A DNA stretch of 64,000 nt from an uncultured Victivallaceae bacterium (GCA_944389925.1 CALXOD010000061.1:1-64000), one strand, 5' to 3'; counted from the first letter of the stretch, positions 15,235 through 24,733 are shown. Made by a program: numbers and translations. The notes: generated by a model not told the origin, from the letters alone.

Positions 15235-16611
15235 TCAGTCCAGTTCCAGTTCGCTGCGCCAGAAATCCAGCTGCCGCCGCACCTGCCGGTAGCCGGTACC
15301 GCCGGTGATATCGCGTTTGGCGACGCTGTTTTCCGGGACGAAGAGCGAAAGGAATTCTTCTGTTGCTTCCGGAATCGTCTGCTGCATTTCCGCCAGCGGT
15401 ACAGCGTCCAGCGCCTTGCCGTGTTCCCGGCAGTATTTGACGAAGGCTCCTACCCGGTGATGGGCATCCCGGAACGGAACCCCCAGTTCAACCAGTTTTT
15501 CCGCCAGATCGGTTGCCATTAAAGCCGGGTCGGAAGCGGCTTCCCGCATCCGGTCACGGCGGATGGCCATGGTGGCGATCATCGGCGGATAGACCTTGAG
15601 AATCATGGACACGGTGTCAAGCGCGTCAAAAATGCGCTCCTTGTCTTCCTGCAGGTCGCGGTTGTAGGTCAGAGGCAACCCTTTGCAGAGGGTCAGCATC
15701 GCCACCAGGTCGCCGCAGAGCCGAGCACATTTGCCGCGGGACAGTTCCGCTACGTCTGGGTTTTTCTTCTGCGGCATCAGGCTGGAGCCGGTACAGAAGG
15801 CATCACCCAGCTCGACGAAGCCGAATTCCTGTGAGCACCACAGGATCAGGTCTTCCGAAAGACGCGAAACATGCACACCGAAAATCGCCAGCGCACTCAG
15901 CAGTTCGATCGCGAAATCCCGGTCCGCCACTGCATCCATGCTGTTGCGGCTGACCCGGTCGAATCCCAGCTCCGCACAGACGAATTCCCGGTCGATTGGC
16001 AATGTCGAACCGGCCAGGGCTCCAGAACCCAGGGGCATAACGTTCAGGCGCTTGCGGCAATCCAGCAGGCGCTCCCGGTCCCGGTCGAACATTTCCACGT
16101 AAGCGAGCAGGTGATGGGCAAACAACACCACCTGGGCATGCTGCAGATGGGTGAATCCCGGCAGAATCGCATCGTCATCCGCGGCAGCCCGCTGTACCAG
16201 CGCTTTCTGGAATTCACGGAGTCCGGCCGTCAGATCGTCAATCCGGTCCCGCAGATAAAGCCGGATGTCGAGCGCCACCTGGTCGTTGCGGCTGCGAGCG
16301 GAATGGACCCGCGCGCCTTCCGCTCCGAGAGCGGCAATCAGGGCGCTTTCGATATGCATGTGAATATCTTCCAAGGCCACCCGGTATTCAAAGTCACCAT
16401 CCTCGATCCGTTTCCGGATCCGGTCCAGCTCCTCACGAATGGAATCCGCTGTGGCGGCGGGGATAATGCCCTGTTTTGCGAGCATTTTTACGTGAGCTTT
16501 GCTGCCGGCGATGTCATGGGCGTAAAGTCGTTTGTCAAAGGAAATGGATTCCGAAAGCAGCGCCACATCCTCCCGCGGATCCGCGCTGAACCTGCCTCCC
16601 CATAGTGTCAT
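15235..16611 (-). CDS. argH: argininosuccinate lyase
   Basis: A 458-residue enzyme of the fumarase/aspartase superfamily catalysing the last arginine step, argininosuccinate to arginine and fumarate. It begins LWGGRFSADP, typical of ArgH. Conserved regions are HSARSRNDQVA, PGFTHLQHAQ (catalytic His) and the signature GSSLMPQKKNPD around residue 275 with the mobile-loop Ser. Length is normal. No other arginine gene is adjacent; it lies between dciA (54 bp) and mnmA (18 bp). Confidence 0.97.
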   Translation of the reverse strand: MTLWGGRFSADPREDVALLSESISFDKRLYAHDIAGSKAHVKMLAKQGIIPAATADSIREELDRIRKRIEDGDFEYRVALEDIHMHIESALIAALGAEGARVHSARSRNDQVALDIRLYLRDRIDDLTAGLREFQKALVQRAAADDDAILPGFTHLQHAQVVLFAHHLLAYVEMFDRDRERLLDCRKRLNVMPLGSGALAGSTLPIDREFVCAELGFDRVSRNSMDAVADRDFAIELLSALAIFGVHVSRLSEDLILWCSQEFGFVELGDAFCTGSSLMPQKKNPDVAELSRGKCARLCGDLVAMLTLCKGLPLTYNRDLQEDKERIFDALDTVSMILKVYPPMIATMAIRRDRMREAASDPALMATDLAEKLVELGVPFRDAHHRVGAFVKYCREHGKALDAVPLAEMQQTIPEATEEFLSLFVPENSVAKRDITGGTGYRQVRRQLDFWRSELELD

Positions 16612-16665
16612 AAATGATGATTCCTCATTGTTTTATATGGTAAATTTCGTTTTGTTCTGTCCCGT

Positions 16666-17079
16666 TTAATGGCGTGACGTGCCGGAAGAGGGAATAAAAC
16701 GAATGGTGCGACATCCACCGCCAATGGCGGCATTGACCCGGCTTCGCAGCAGGTCGGCGGTCTCCGCCAGTTCCCGCAGAAAAGCACTATGCCGGACTTC
16801 GACGTTCAGGATTCCGTCCCGGAACCCTCCGACCCGGGTCAGCGCAGCCAGCTGGCGGCCTGCGATTTTTTCCCACGCGCGTTCCAGCTCGATGCGCTGC
16901 AATGTTTCCGGCTGAAACACCTGGGCACCGAGTTCATCCATCACTTCGTGAATCGGCCTGGGACGCGGACTGCAGGCGACGATCTCCGTACGCGCGATCT
17001 CTTCACCGTACCAGGCACTCAGCATATCCCGGCGCAGTTTCCGGTATTTCATCTCTTTATACTTGCTGCGATCCAGCAC
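16666..17079 (-). CDS. DciA/DUF721 family protein, likely replicative helicase loader
   Basis: A 137-residue basic protein with the DUF721 core in its C-terminal half: AWEKIAGRQLAALTRVGGFRDGILNVEV and HSAFLRELAETADLL. DciA is known to interact with the DnaB helicase where DnaC is absent. The N-terminal 40 residues are Arg/Lys/Tyr-rich. The GTG at 17079 is preferred over ATG 17052 because GGAG lies 7 nt before it. It is between an unknown secreted protein and argH on the minus strand. Confidence 0.8.
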   Translation of the reverse strand: MLDRSKYKEMKYRKLRRDMLSAWYGEEIARTEIVACSPRPRPIHEVMDELGAQVFQPETLQRIELERAWEKIAGRQLAALTRVGGFRDGILNVEVRHSAFLRELAETADLLRSRVNAAIGGGCRTIRFIPSSGTSRH

Positions 17080-17100
17080 GATGAATCTCCGCTTCCGGCA

Positions 17101-17472
17101 TCAGCCGGTGCCGATGCCGAAGAAGGAGACCGGCAGCAGCAGGGTATGAAATGCCAGTTTGAATGGTGCAATACTCCCTTTTATCATATTTTTCAATCCC
17201 GGGGAAAGACCGCCGAATGGTGCTCCGAGTGTTGCCTGAATCACGCCCAGGGGGAGCAACATGATTTCCAGCATATCCACCCCCATGGTGAGCATCTGCC
17301 GCCCACCGCTTATCAAGCCCCGGATGACATAGGGGCGGGCGACCTCGGCGGCCTTCAAGGCCAGCGGCGCCAGAATGGCGATGGTCACCGGGTCGATCGC
17401 TTCCGCTTTCGGCGGCGGGACCAGGGCGAATATCATGGCCGACGCGGTCAGAATTAATAGAAATCTGCGCAT
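17101..17472 (-). CDS. small secreted or membrane protein, unknown
   Basis: A 123-residue product with an N-terminal signal (MRRFLLILTASAMIFALVPPPKAEA) followed by several hydrophobic, possibly amphipathic segments (VTIAILAPLALKAAEVA, MLTMGVDMLEIMLLPLG, HTLLLPVSFFGIGTG). There are no cysteines or catalytic motifs. GGGAAGAA precedes the ATG at 17472; the frame is open to 17793 but that part is out of character. It heads the dciA-argH-mnmA-rlmH array, 21 bp before dciA, and is divergent from ilvN. It may be an inner-membrane or envelope protein; family not recognised. Confidence 0.65.
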   Translation of the reverse strand: MRRFLLILTASAMIFALVPPPKAEAIDPVTIAILAPLALKAAEVARPYVIRGLISGGRQMLTMGVDMLEIMLLPLGVIQATLGAPFGGLSPGLKNMIKGSIAPFKLAFHTLLLPVSFFGIGTG

Positions 17473-17743
17473 ATGATTGTTCTTCCCATCGAGTTGCGCC
17501 GTACGCACCGTGCGGTCGGGATGTTGGCCGCAGGGGGCGCTCCAGCGTACACGCTTTTCCCGAATATATACCGGTATCCGGAGAAAAGCAACCGTCTCCG
17601 GTGGTTTTTCCACGAAAAGGATTTGAAAAAAATGAAAACGGCGGCAAATTAGGAAACAGGCATGAATTACAATGCGGCGGTGCGGCGCAATCTTTCGGGC
17701 ATCCGGGTGCGACGGCGTCCGTCGGAACGCAAATGGAGCAAGT

Positions 17744-18247
17744 ATGGGGAACGACAACGGCGAAAAACATACCATTTCGGTGCTGGTCGCCAATAAATTC
17801 GGGGTGCTGGCCCGGGTGGCCGGGTTGTTCAGCGGACGCGGTTACAATATTTCTTCGCTGACGGTCAACGAGACCAACGATCCGAAAGTTTCCAAAATGA
17901 CTATTGTCACCTCCGGCGACAGTGCGGTTCTGGAGCAGATCGACAAGCAGTTGCGCAAACTGGTGGATGTGATACGGGTGGCCGACCTGACCGGGGAGTT
18001 TTTCATCGAACGCGAGCTGGCACTTTTCAAAGTCAAAGCGGATACGCCGGAGAAGAAATCCCAGCTGATTCAGGTGGTGGAGATTTTCAACGGAAAATTT
18101 GTCTCGGTTCATCCGGATGAATTCGGTATCGAAATTTCCGGGCGCTCGGACAAGATCGACAATTTTATGGAGATGGTCAAGGATTTCGGCATTATCGAAA
18201 TGGCCCGTTCCGGCCGGGTAGCCATCTCCCGGAAGGCGCATCGCTGA
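17744..18247 (+). CDS. ilvN: acetolactate synthase small (regulatory) subunit
   Basis: A 167-residue IlvN/IlvH-type subunit that confers valine feedback control on acetolactate synthase. The N-terminal ACT domain reads HTISVLVANKFGVLARVAGLFSGRGYNISSLTV. The second half is the usual IlvH C-terminal domain (FFIERELALFKV, SVHPDEFGIEISGRSDKI). Length matches the family. It stands alone: no ilvB large subunit or ilvC follows, and a strong terminator ends it at 18271-18309. The ATG follows GGAG. The frame is open to 17672, but without start signals. Confidence 0.92.
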   Translation: MGNDNGEKHTISVLVANKFGVLARVAGLFSGRGYNISSLTVNETNDPKVSKMTIVTSGDSAVLEQIDKQLRKLVDVIRVADLTGEFFIERELALFKVKADTPEKKSQLIQVVEIFNGKFVSVHPDEFGIEISGRSDKIDNFMEMVKDFGIIEMARSGRVAISRKAHR

Positions 18248-18270
18248 TTCTGATTGGTGTGCTGATGGAG

Positions 18271-18309
18271 AACGTCGTTCCCGCCTGGTCGGGAGCGGCG
18301 TTTTTTTTT
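18271..18309 (+). terminator. rho-independent terminator after ilvN
   Basis: AACGTCGTTCCC (18271-18282) pairs with GGGAGCGGCGTT (18291-18302) with two G-U pairs, followed by a run of nine T (18301-18309). Confidence 0.92.
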
Positions 18310-18340
18310 ATTTTGCTTTTCCTGGAATTCGTTTGGCTGT

Positions 18341-18368
18341 TTGCAATCAGCAGGGGGCGGTGTATAAT
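18341..18368 (+). promoter_or_regulatory. sigma70-type promoter of the kinase/isomerase operon
   Basis: TTGCAA (18341-18346), 16 bp, TATAAT (18363-18368). The start codon follows at 18422 behind GAGGAG. Confidence 0.7.
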
Positions 18369-18421
18369 CCTCATAAAAAGGCTTTGCGGCGATTTTTTAA
18401 TCTGACAGAGGAGATATATTC

Positions 18422-19438
18422 GTGACGCAACGCAGAGGGATTATCGCGGCGGGGAATTGGATCGTCGATCAGGTGAAAAGTATTGACCGATGGCCCGGGG
18501 AAGGCAACCTGTGCAATATTCTCCGACAGGAGGTTTCCGGGGGCGGCGGGGCGTGCAATGTGCTCTTTGACCTGGCCGCGATGAACTGCGACATTCCGCT
18601 TTTTGCCGCCGGACGCATCGGAGAGGATGATGCCGGGGAATGGCTTCGGAAGGAGGTGGAAAAACGCGGGATCCATGCCGGATGGCTGAAGCGGACCGAA
18701 GGCGTTCCTACGAGTTACACGGATGTGATGTCCGGCGGCGGGAAACGTACTTTTTTCCATTGCCGGGGGGCGAATGCGCGACTGGATGTTGAGGATTTTT
18801 CCGGTCCGCTGCCCGCGGCAAAAATATTTTATCTGGGGTATCTGCTGCTGCTGGACCGGCTGGATGCTCCCGATGCGGAATTCGGAACCCGCGGTGCGCG
18901 GTTGCTTGCCGAGCGTCTGGCGGAGGGGTATGAGACCGTAGTGGATTTCGTTTCGGAAGCCCCGGAAAAATTCCGGACCGGGGTGCGGGCGGCATTGCCT
19001 TATGTCGACACGCTGGTCATTAATGAGCTGGAGGCGGGCAATGCTTTCAGCGTTCGGATACGACGGGATGACGATTCGCTGGATTGGCAGGCGTTGATCC
19101 GGACCGCGCGCCGTTTTCTGGAGGCCGGAGTGCGCAAATGGGTGGTGATTCACTATCCGGAAGGGGCTTGCCTGGCGAGCGCCGGCGGGGAACTGCTCCG
19201 GGTGAAATCCTATCCCGTGGAAAAAATCGTCGGTACGAACGGCGCCGGAGATGCATTCTGCGCGGGGATTCTTTATGCGTTGCATGAGGATTGGCCGATT
19301 CTCGAAGCATTGCAGTTGGCCAATGCTTCTGCGGTGTTTAATTTGCGCAGCCCGACCGCCTCGGGCGGGGCGGTTTCCATTACCGCATTGAAACGTTATA
19401 TCGAACAGCAGGCATCCATTGTTGAGGAGAGAATATGA
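18422..19438 (+). CDS. PfkB/ribokinase-family sugar kinase
   Basis: A 338-residue carbohydrate kinase with the family pattern: an N-terminal substrate loop containing SGGGGACNVLFDLA, AAGRIGEDDAG, and the C-terminal signature GTNGAGDAFCAGIL with the catalytic Asp and anion hole (about residues 268-280). The phosphate acceptor sugar is unknown. It starts at GTG 18422, placed 7-8 nt after GAGGAG. Its stop overlaps the D-lyxose isomerase start (ATGA), so the natural reading is isomerisation followed by phosphorylation of a ketose such as xylulose or fructose (inference). Confidence 0.88.
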   Translation: MTQRRGIIAAGNWIVDQVKSIDRWPGEGNLCNILRQEVSGGGGACNVLFDLAAMNCDIPLFAAGRIGEDDAGEWLRKEVEKRGIHAGWLKRTEGVPTSYTDVMSGGGKRTFFHCRGANARLDVEDFSGPLPAAKIFYLGYLLLLDRLDAPDAEFGTRGARLLAERLAEGYETVVDFVSEAPEKFRTGVRAALPYVDTLVINELEAGNAFSVRIRRDDDSLDWQALIRTARRFLEAGVRKWVVIHYPEGACLASAGGELLRVKSYPVEKIVGTNGAGDAFCAGILYALHEDWPILEALQLANASAVFNLRSPTASGGAVSITALKRYIEQQASIVEERI

Positions 19439-20119
19439 AACGCAGCGAGATTAATCGTTATCTGCGGGAAGCCGTCGCATTTTTCGAGAGTTTTCGTTTC
19501 CCGCTTCCTCCATGGGCCGGATTTTCGCTCCAGGATTGGCGGGCTCAGCGCAACTGTCAGGAAATTTTCGACTGCCGGCTGGGGTGGGATCTTACCAGTT
19601 TCGGGAGTGACGATTTTCTGAAGACGGGATTGACGCTTTTCACATTGCGGAACGGTGCTCCCGGTTATGTCAAACCATACGCCGAAAAAATTATGATGGT
19701 GCGGGACGGACAGGTCACGCCTCGTCATTTTCACTGGTCGAAATACGAAGATATCATCAACCGTGGCGGCGGTAATCTGGTTATGGAACTTTTTCACGCG
19801 GATCCGGAGTCCAGCACTTTGACGGGAAAGGATTTTTCGATCAGCGTGGACGGGGTGACGCGGCTCATGCGTTCCGGGGAGAGATTGATTTTGCAGCCGG
19901 GAGAGAGTGTGTGCCTTCAGCCCTGTCATGCGCATCGCTTCTGGGGGGGATGGGAATTGCTTGATCGGAGAGGTTTCCAAGGTCAACGATGATACCCATG
20001 ACAACTGTTTCATAGACGGTGTTCCACGTTTTGATCCCATTGAGGAGGATGAACCCGTCGATCTGGTGCTCGCCTCTGATTATCAGAACTTGGGAATCGG
20101 AAAAGGCGGACGTGAATAA
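19435..20119 (+). pseudogene. D-lyxose isomerase gene split by a +1 frameshift in a G7 tract
   Basis: The first 170 or so codons match D-lyxose (D-mannose) ketol-isomerases: cupin metal ligands in TPRHFHWSKYEDI and MELFH, then QPCHAHRFWG. At 19943-19949 a run of seven G shifts the frame, and the ORF ends early at 19992 with an unrelated tail. Dropping one G restores FWGDGNCLIGEV, then NDDTHDN, IEEDEP and so on, to the TAA at 20117-20119. The restored protein is 227 residues, the length I recall for the E. coli O157-type enzyme. Either a real mutation, slippage-dependent expression, or a sequencing error. It overlaps the kinase gene by ATGA. Confidence 0.88.
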
Positions 20120-20120
20120 A

Positions 20121-20151
20121 AAGGGCGGCACCTGGTGGTGCCGCCCTTTTT
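20121..20151. terminator. bidirectional rho-independent terminator
   Basis: An 11-bp perfect stem AAGGGCGGCAC/GTGCCGCCCTT (20121-20131 with 20138-20148), followed by five T on the plus strand and flanked by an A run that gives T on the minus strand. It separates the isomerase gene from the convergent heparinase-fold gene. Confidence 0.92.
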
Positions 20152-20238
20152 GTCCGTATTGGATCCGGCCGGGACGCGAATAAGACCCATGCTTTTTGAA
20201 TTTTTTCCCACAGGGAATGCGCGAAACGGCCGGGTGGT

Positions 20239-23200
20239 CTACCGGAGCACAGTCATCCCGGCCGGAGTCAATCCCGCGACTGCATCCCCGGAGACGACCA
20301 GACGCAGGATGGGGCCGGAGAGCTGATGGCACCCGAGCACCTTTCCGGCATCGGAAAGTACGAAGACCCGTCCGTCCGCCGTACCTGCCCAGAGCCGGTT
20401 CCCCTGCACGGCCAGGGTAGTTACACCACTGCCGAGATTGCAGATCCAGAAACGCTTTGATCCATCCGGCGCATAGCGGTATACCATGCCGTTCAGCGAA
20501 CCGCAGTAAATCGTGGGCTGGCCGTCCACCACTCCGGCGGCCAGCGCCGGGACCTGATCGCCGGTCTGGATTTCAGCGACTTTGGCACCATTGCGGAAGA
20601 ACATGATTTCACCGCCGTCGGTACCAAGGACCAGATTCCGCCAGCGGTCACTGCCGGTGATGGAGGCCGCGCTGAGACAGCCCGGAGTGTTGGTCGCTAC
20701 TTTCCACTTCACCAGGCCTTCCGGAGAGAGCATCATCACATGATAATATTTGGTCCCGACAAGGGCTTCTCCCTTGCCGTCTCCATCCAGGTCGGCGCAG
20801 TGGATGAAACGGCCTTCGCGAACCGTTTCAAAGTACCAGAGTTCCCGGCCGTTGCCGTCGATGGCGATGGTGCGCCAATTGTTGTTGGCAATGATGATTT
20901 CCATTTTGCCGTCGCCGTTAAGGTCAGTGATGCAGACGGCGTTAACCACTGCCTTGTAACGGTAGAACGGAATTTTGTAGCACCAGAGTTCCCGACCGTC
21001 CAGACCATAGGCGCGGACGGTTTCGTCCTCCAGGCCGGCGATGATTTCCATTTTGCCGTCGCCGTTGACGTCTCCGGCGTCAAGTGCGTTGACGGAAGCG
21101 GGCGCGGTCAGGCGGCGTACCGGGGTGGCCGCGGCGTCAAGCAGCACGATTTCACCGGAAGCGCTGCCGACAGCAAACCGGACGTTGTCGGCATTGACAA
21201 CCGTCATACTGCGGGCTTCAGGCAAAGCGAAGTTGCCGTCTGCCGGCAATTCCGGATAGGTGGCCGCTGCATCCGCAGAGCGGGGTGGGACGGGGGCGGC
21301 GACAATGGCGGGAACGCTTTTCAGCGTGCCGTTATCCGGGGTGAAGCCCTGTTCATCCAGCATGACGGTGACACGGTCGGAGCCGGTCGGATGAATGGTG
21401 ATTTTTTGATTTTGCAGAGTGAAAGTGACCCCCCCGTTTTTCAATTCGGTAAGTCCGGCGGCCGGCACCGGGCCGTCGGCGCTGCCGTGCCACAAGGTGC
21501 AGAGAGTTTGCGGCTCTCCTTTCCGCAAGGTGGCGGCGCGACTGAACTCCACGGAATTCACCTCACCCGGAGCATACGAATATTCCTGCCAGTTTGCGCC
21601 CAGGTCCGGATCGGGAGCGATCAACGGAGTCAGGCCCGGATTCCCTTCCAGTTTCATGCGGGGAGCCCCTTCCTGGGACAGTTCCACGGCGCTTCCGTCG
21701 GCGGCGGGGCGCCCGACGCAATGCCATTTCTGACGCAGAATGGCCTGACCGTTCTTATGGGGAAGAACTTCGTCCAGAACCGCCAGCGCATTGTTTTCCC
21801 GCAGCCAGACCAGATGACGGATCCAGTCGAACGATTCGCCAGCCAGCTTCATCGACACCACGCCCAGCCGGTCGTCCGCGCCGTAATCGATCAGTTCGGC
21901 GTAGGGGCCGTAAGGTTCCCAGAAGCCGTCGAAGACCACTGTGAGGGAGTTGTGAAAGCGCGTGGCTCCCTGATAATAATGGTTGTCTCCGAGCCACTGG
22001 CGGCCGAAGAGCATCAGTCGTTCAATGCTCATGGCGTCGGCATGACCGTGACCGCCGCCGTTGACGCCGTCCGTGAGCAGATAGAAGGAGTTCCGGTCAA
22101 AATTCTGTCGGAAAGAGAGTTTGTCAAAACATTTCGATACCGGCGGCATATTGTTTTTCGGCGGCTCGGTTTCATAGAATGCCGGAGCCAGCGGCAGGAT
22201 GTGCACACCGTCGAATCCCTCCGGAACCGGCAGTTGCGGAGTGCCTCCGCGAGTGAAATTTCCCCGGGCAACGCTGCCCCAGAGCCGGGTTTCGTTGCGC
22301 CAGCGCTGGTATTTTTCATTGGCCGCCCATTCGATTGCCGGATCACGGGTGAGGCAGGCGGCGATTCCGATCGGAGTGGCGTCTCCACGGTAGCAGGTCC
22401 AGAGTCCGGTGTCGCCGAACGGAACCTGATAGCGGTCATTGTCCATGGAGGTGATCAGCATGTCGGCCATGGCGTGGGCGACGCCGTTGCGCAGGACGGT
22501 GTCGTCGGGGCGCAGCGCGGCATAACGCATGACGTGCTCCCAGGTCAGCCACTGGTAGCTGTTGCAGTCGTCGTGGACCTTGCCCGCCACGTTCTGGACT
22601 GCGAAAATCCGGTCACCGGCACGGAGCAGAATTTCCCCATCAGGGTATTCCGGATAGTATTTGGAGAAGTACAACCCGGCCATCACCGCGCCGAGGGCGC
22701 CGTGGGTGCCGTGATTATGCGCTACTTTGAGCGACTGGGTTTCCGCTTTATTGCGGACCGCTTCGTAAGCCCATTTGTTGAGCATCAGCGTGATGTCCAG
22801 CCGCTCCCGGTCAGTGAGAACCGGATCATGTTCGATCATGTCCGCTGCGGAGATGGCGCCGAGCGCGGAAAAGTCGCTGTCCTGTCCCCAGGGGCCGCTG
22901 TAACGGCGCGGATCCGGATGTGCGGCAAATTCAGAATACATCTTGGCTACCGCGGCGAAGAGCCGGGCGTCGGAAGGATCGTGTGAAGCATGATAACGAT
23001 CGCCGATTTCGGCGAGGACCTTGGCCAGCGACTGGTGACGGCCGCTTTGGTGGACTTCCCGGGCATATTTCAGGCCTTCTTCAAAGGACATTTTTTCCAC
23101 CATCTGTTCCTGATCGGCTCCGAAATCGGCACGGAACAGCAGCGGGGTGACCAGGCTGCCCGGTTTGCCATGTTCAGAGAGCATGGCCGCTGCGGTTTCC

Positions 23201-24708
23201 GCGCCCTTGAGCAAGCCGGCGTCGTCGGAAGCTCCGACTGCCAGCACGTCCACCCCGCGGCGGATCGGCTCTTTGACTGTGGTCACGATAAAATGTCCCG
23301 CGCCGGGAAAGGTGCCGTCAAACAGTACCAGCCGGCGTCCGTAAATCAACGTGAAGGCTGGATTGCTCCAGACGTTGCCGAGCAGAATGGCGGGCGTGGC
23401 GAGTTCGCCGTCGGCACGGACGCCGGGGCGACTCTGCAAGGTGACGCCGCATGTCTTTTTTACGGCATCGACAATGGTTTGGGCCGCGGTCCGTCCGGCC
23501 TCACTGTCGGGATGAAGCACCACCGGCAGCGGGGCGCCGTCCACAATCAGGCGGCTGGATGGATCCAGTTTGACCGGCTCTTTCAGGCTGTTGCCGATGT
23601 AGCGCACTTCTTCGCCGATACGGAAATTTTTTAATTCGAGGCTGATCGGGCCATCCATACGGGGCGAGATCTGGCCGTAGACAACGTCGATGCGGTCCAC
23701 CTTGTCGGGAGTGCCGTCGGAGCTCCAGACGCGATGCCAGTTCAACCGGGTGCTGAAATGACGCTGCAGGGTGACGGTGTTCCATTCCGGTTCCAGTTCA
23801 TCGGCATAGGTGTAATAGGCCCAGACGGCTTTGGGCTCTCCCTGATTGTAAAGATAAAGGTAGCAGAAGTCTGAAAGATCTTCGGATTTCATGTCGAAGG
23901 TCAGGGATTTGCCGCGCAGATCCAGGGGGCGGGCAAGGCGCATGGAGATGCGGCGCTGGGACAACGCTTTGCTGTTCCGGGCGGTTTCGGCCGTGATTTT
24001 CAATACGCCGGTCGCGGGGTCGATGGTGATGGTCTCATCCCGAGTGCCCCGGATTGAGGCCAGTCCGCCGAGGCTGGAAAATGGATTTTTTGCCGGGATG
24101 GTGACGGCTGGAGGCGGAGTCGGCGCGGCGGCACGGGCGGAGGAGGGGACGGGGAGGTCTTTGCGGGGGATGATTTTCACATTACGGATCATCAGGAACA
24201 GGGGTTCCGCGGGATGGGGGGCCTTGCGGATGATGGAAAAGAGCAGGCCGCTGACCCGATCCGGTTTGTCGCCGGAAACGCCGCTGAACCCGTATCGCAT
24301 TCCTTCCGCTCCGTTGAATTGCAGCAGAACCGGTGTCCACTGGCCGGCGGACATTTCGCTGTTGTCGGCGTCACCGCGCAGAACCGGCAGTTTGACCCCT
24401 TCGTTGGTGGCGGCGATGATGATGCTGTTGAATCCGGCGCTCGGGCACAGTTCAAATGACAACGCCTTGTCATTCAGATCCAGCGGTTTTTTCAGCTGAA
24501 ACGAGACGGCGGCGCGACTGCTGCCGCTGCCCGGCGAGGAGAGCGCCTTGGATACACAAAGCGATCCGTCCGGATTTTCTTTGACTTCGCATCCCCGGTC
24601 AACGCCCCGTCGTGCAGTGCCGCCGAGCGCTTCCATCAGGTCTGTGCCAGATGCCGCTGCGCCGCAGAGCATTCCGGCTGCGAAGAGCCATGTCATGATT
24701 TTTCTCAT
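20239..24708 (-). CDS. secreted heparinase II/III-fold polysaccharide lyase-like protein with FG-GAP propeller
   Basis: A 1489-residue exported protein with a signal peptide (MRKIMTWLFAAGMLCGAAAS). Domains by eye: two jelly-roll, carbohydrate-binding-like modules (about 25-180 and 220-370); a beta-hexosaminidase/alpha-glucuronidase-type N-terminal domain (about 385-530); an alpha/alpha-toroid with HNHGTHGALGAV (about 660); a heparinase II/III-like beta-sandwich with GGGHGHADAMS (about 883); and a C-terminal beta-propeller with three calcium-type repeats, DVNGDGKMEII, DLNGDGKMEIII and DLDGDGKGEALVG (about 1210, 1261, 1305). Likely it cleaves a uronic-acid-containing polysaccharide outside the cytoplasm; the substrate is unknown. 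Its start is 61 bp from the gntR gene, with a promoter between. Confidence 0.82.
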   Translation of the reverse strand: MRKIMTWLFAAGMLCGAAASGTDLMEALGGTARRGVDRGCEVKENPDGSLCVSKALSSPGSGSSRAAVSFQLKKPLDLNDKALSFELCPSAGFNSIIIAATNEGVKLPVLRGDADNSEMSAGQWTPVLLQFNGAEGMRYGFSGVSGDKPDRVSGLLFSIIRKAPHPAEPLFLMIRNVKIIPRKDLPVPSSARAAAPTPPPAVTIPAKNPFSSLGGLASIRGTRDETITIDPATGVLKITAETARNSKALSQRRISMRLARPLDLRGKSLTFDMKSEDLSDFCYLYLYNQGEPKAVWAYYTYADELEPEWNTVTLQRHFSTRLNWHRVWSSDGTPDKVDRIDVVYGQISPRMDGPISLELKNFRIGEEVRYIGNSLKEPVKLDPSSRLIVDGAPLPVVLHPDSEAGRTAAQTIVDAVKKTCGVTLQSRPGVRADGELATPAILLGNVWSNPAFTLIYGRRLVLFDGTFPGAGHFIVTTVKEPIRRGVDVLAVGASDDAGLLKGAETAAAMLSEHGKPGSLVTPLLFRADFGADQEQMVEKMSFEEGLKYAREVHQSGRHQSLAKVLAEIGDRYHASHDPSDARLFAAVAKMYSEFAAHPDPRRYSGPWGQDSDFSALGAISAADMIEHDPVLTDRERLDITLMLNKWAYEAVRNKAETQSLKVAHNHGTHGALGAVMAGLYFSKYYPEYPDGEILLRAGDRIFAVQNVAGKVHDDCNSYQWLTWEHVMRYAALRPDDTVLRNGVAHAMADMLITSMDNDRYQVPFGDTGLWTCYRGDATPIGIAACLTRDPAIEWAANEKYQRWRNETRLWGSVARGNFTRGGTPQLPVPEGFDGVHILPLAPAFYETEPPKNNMPPVSKCFDKLSFRQNFDRNSFYLLTDGVNGGGHGHADAMSIERLMLFGRQWLGDNHYYQGATRFHNSLTVVFDGFWEPYGPYAELIDYGADDRLGVVSMKLAGESFDWIRHLVWLRENNALAVLDEVLPHKNGQAILRQKWHCVGRPAADGSAVELSQEGAPRMKLEGNPGLTPLIAPDPDLGANWQEYSYAPGEVNSVEFSRAATLRKGEPQTLCTLWHGSADGPVPAAGLTELKNGGVTFTLQNQKITIHPTGSDRVTVMLDEQGFTPDNGTLKSVPAIVAAPVPPRSADAAATYPELPADGNFALPEARSMTVVNADNVRFAVGSASGEIVLLDAAATPVRRLTAPASVNALDAGDVNGDGKMEIIAGLEDETVRAYGLDGRELWCYKIPFYRYKAVVNAVCITDLNGDGKMEIIIANNNWRTIAIDGNGRELWYFETVREGRFIHCADLDGDGKGEALVGTKYYHVMMLSPEGLVKWKVATNTPGCLSAASITGSDRWRNLVLGTDGGEIMFFRNGAKVAEIQTGDQVPALAAGVVDGQPTIYCGSLNGMVYRYAPDGSKRFWICNLGSGVTTLAVQGNRLWAGTADGRVFVLSDAGKVLGCHQLSGPILRLVVSGDAVAGLTPAGMTVLR

Positions 24709-24733
24709 CGCCGTTTTCCTCCGTTTATGGTTT

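Noticed and set aside
17662-17796. 44-codon basic ORF overlapping the ilvN start, possible leader peptide
   Set aside because: It has no run of Ile, Val or Leu codons and no attenuator hairpins follow before ilvN. It may be chance.
20740-22986. 748-codon open frame on the plus strand
   Set aside because: Antisense to the heparinase/propeller gene; its Asp/Gly pattern is just the reverse of that gene's codons.
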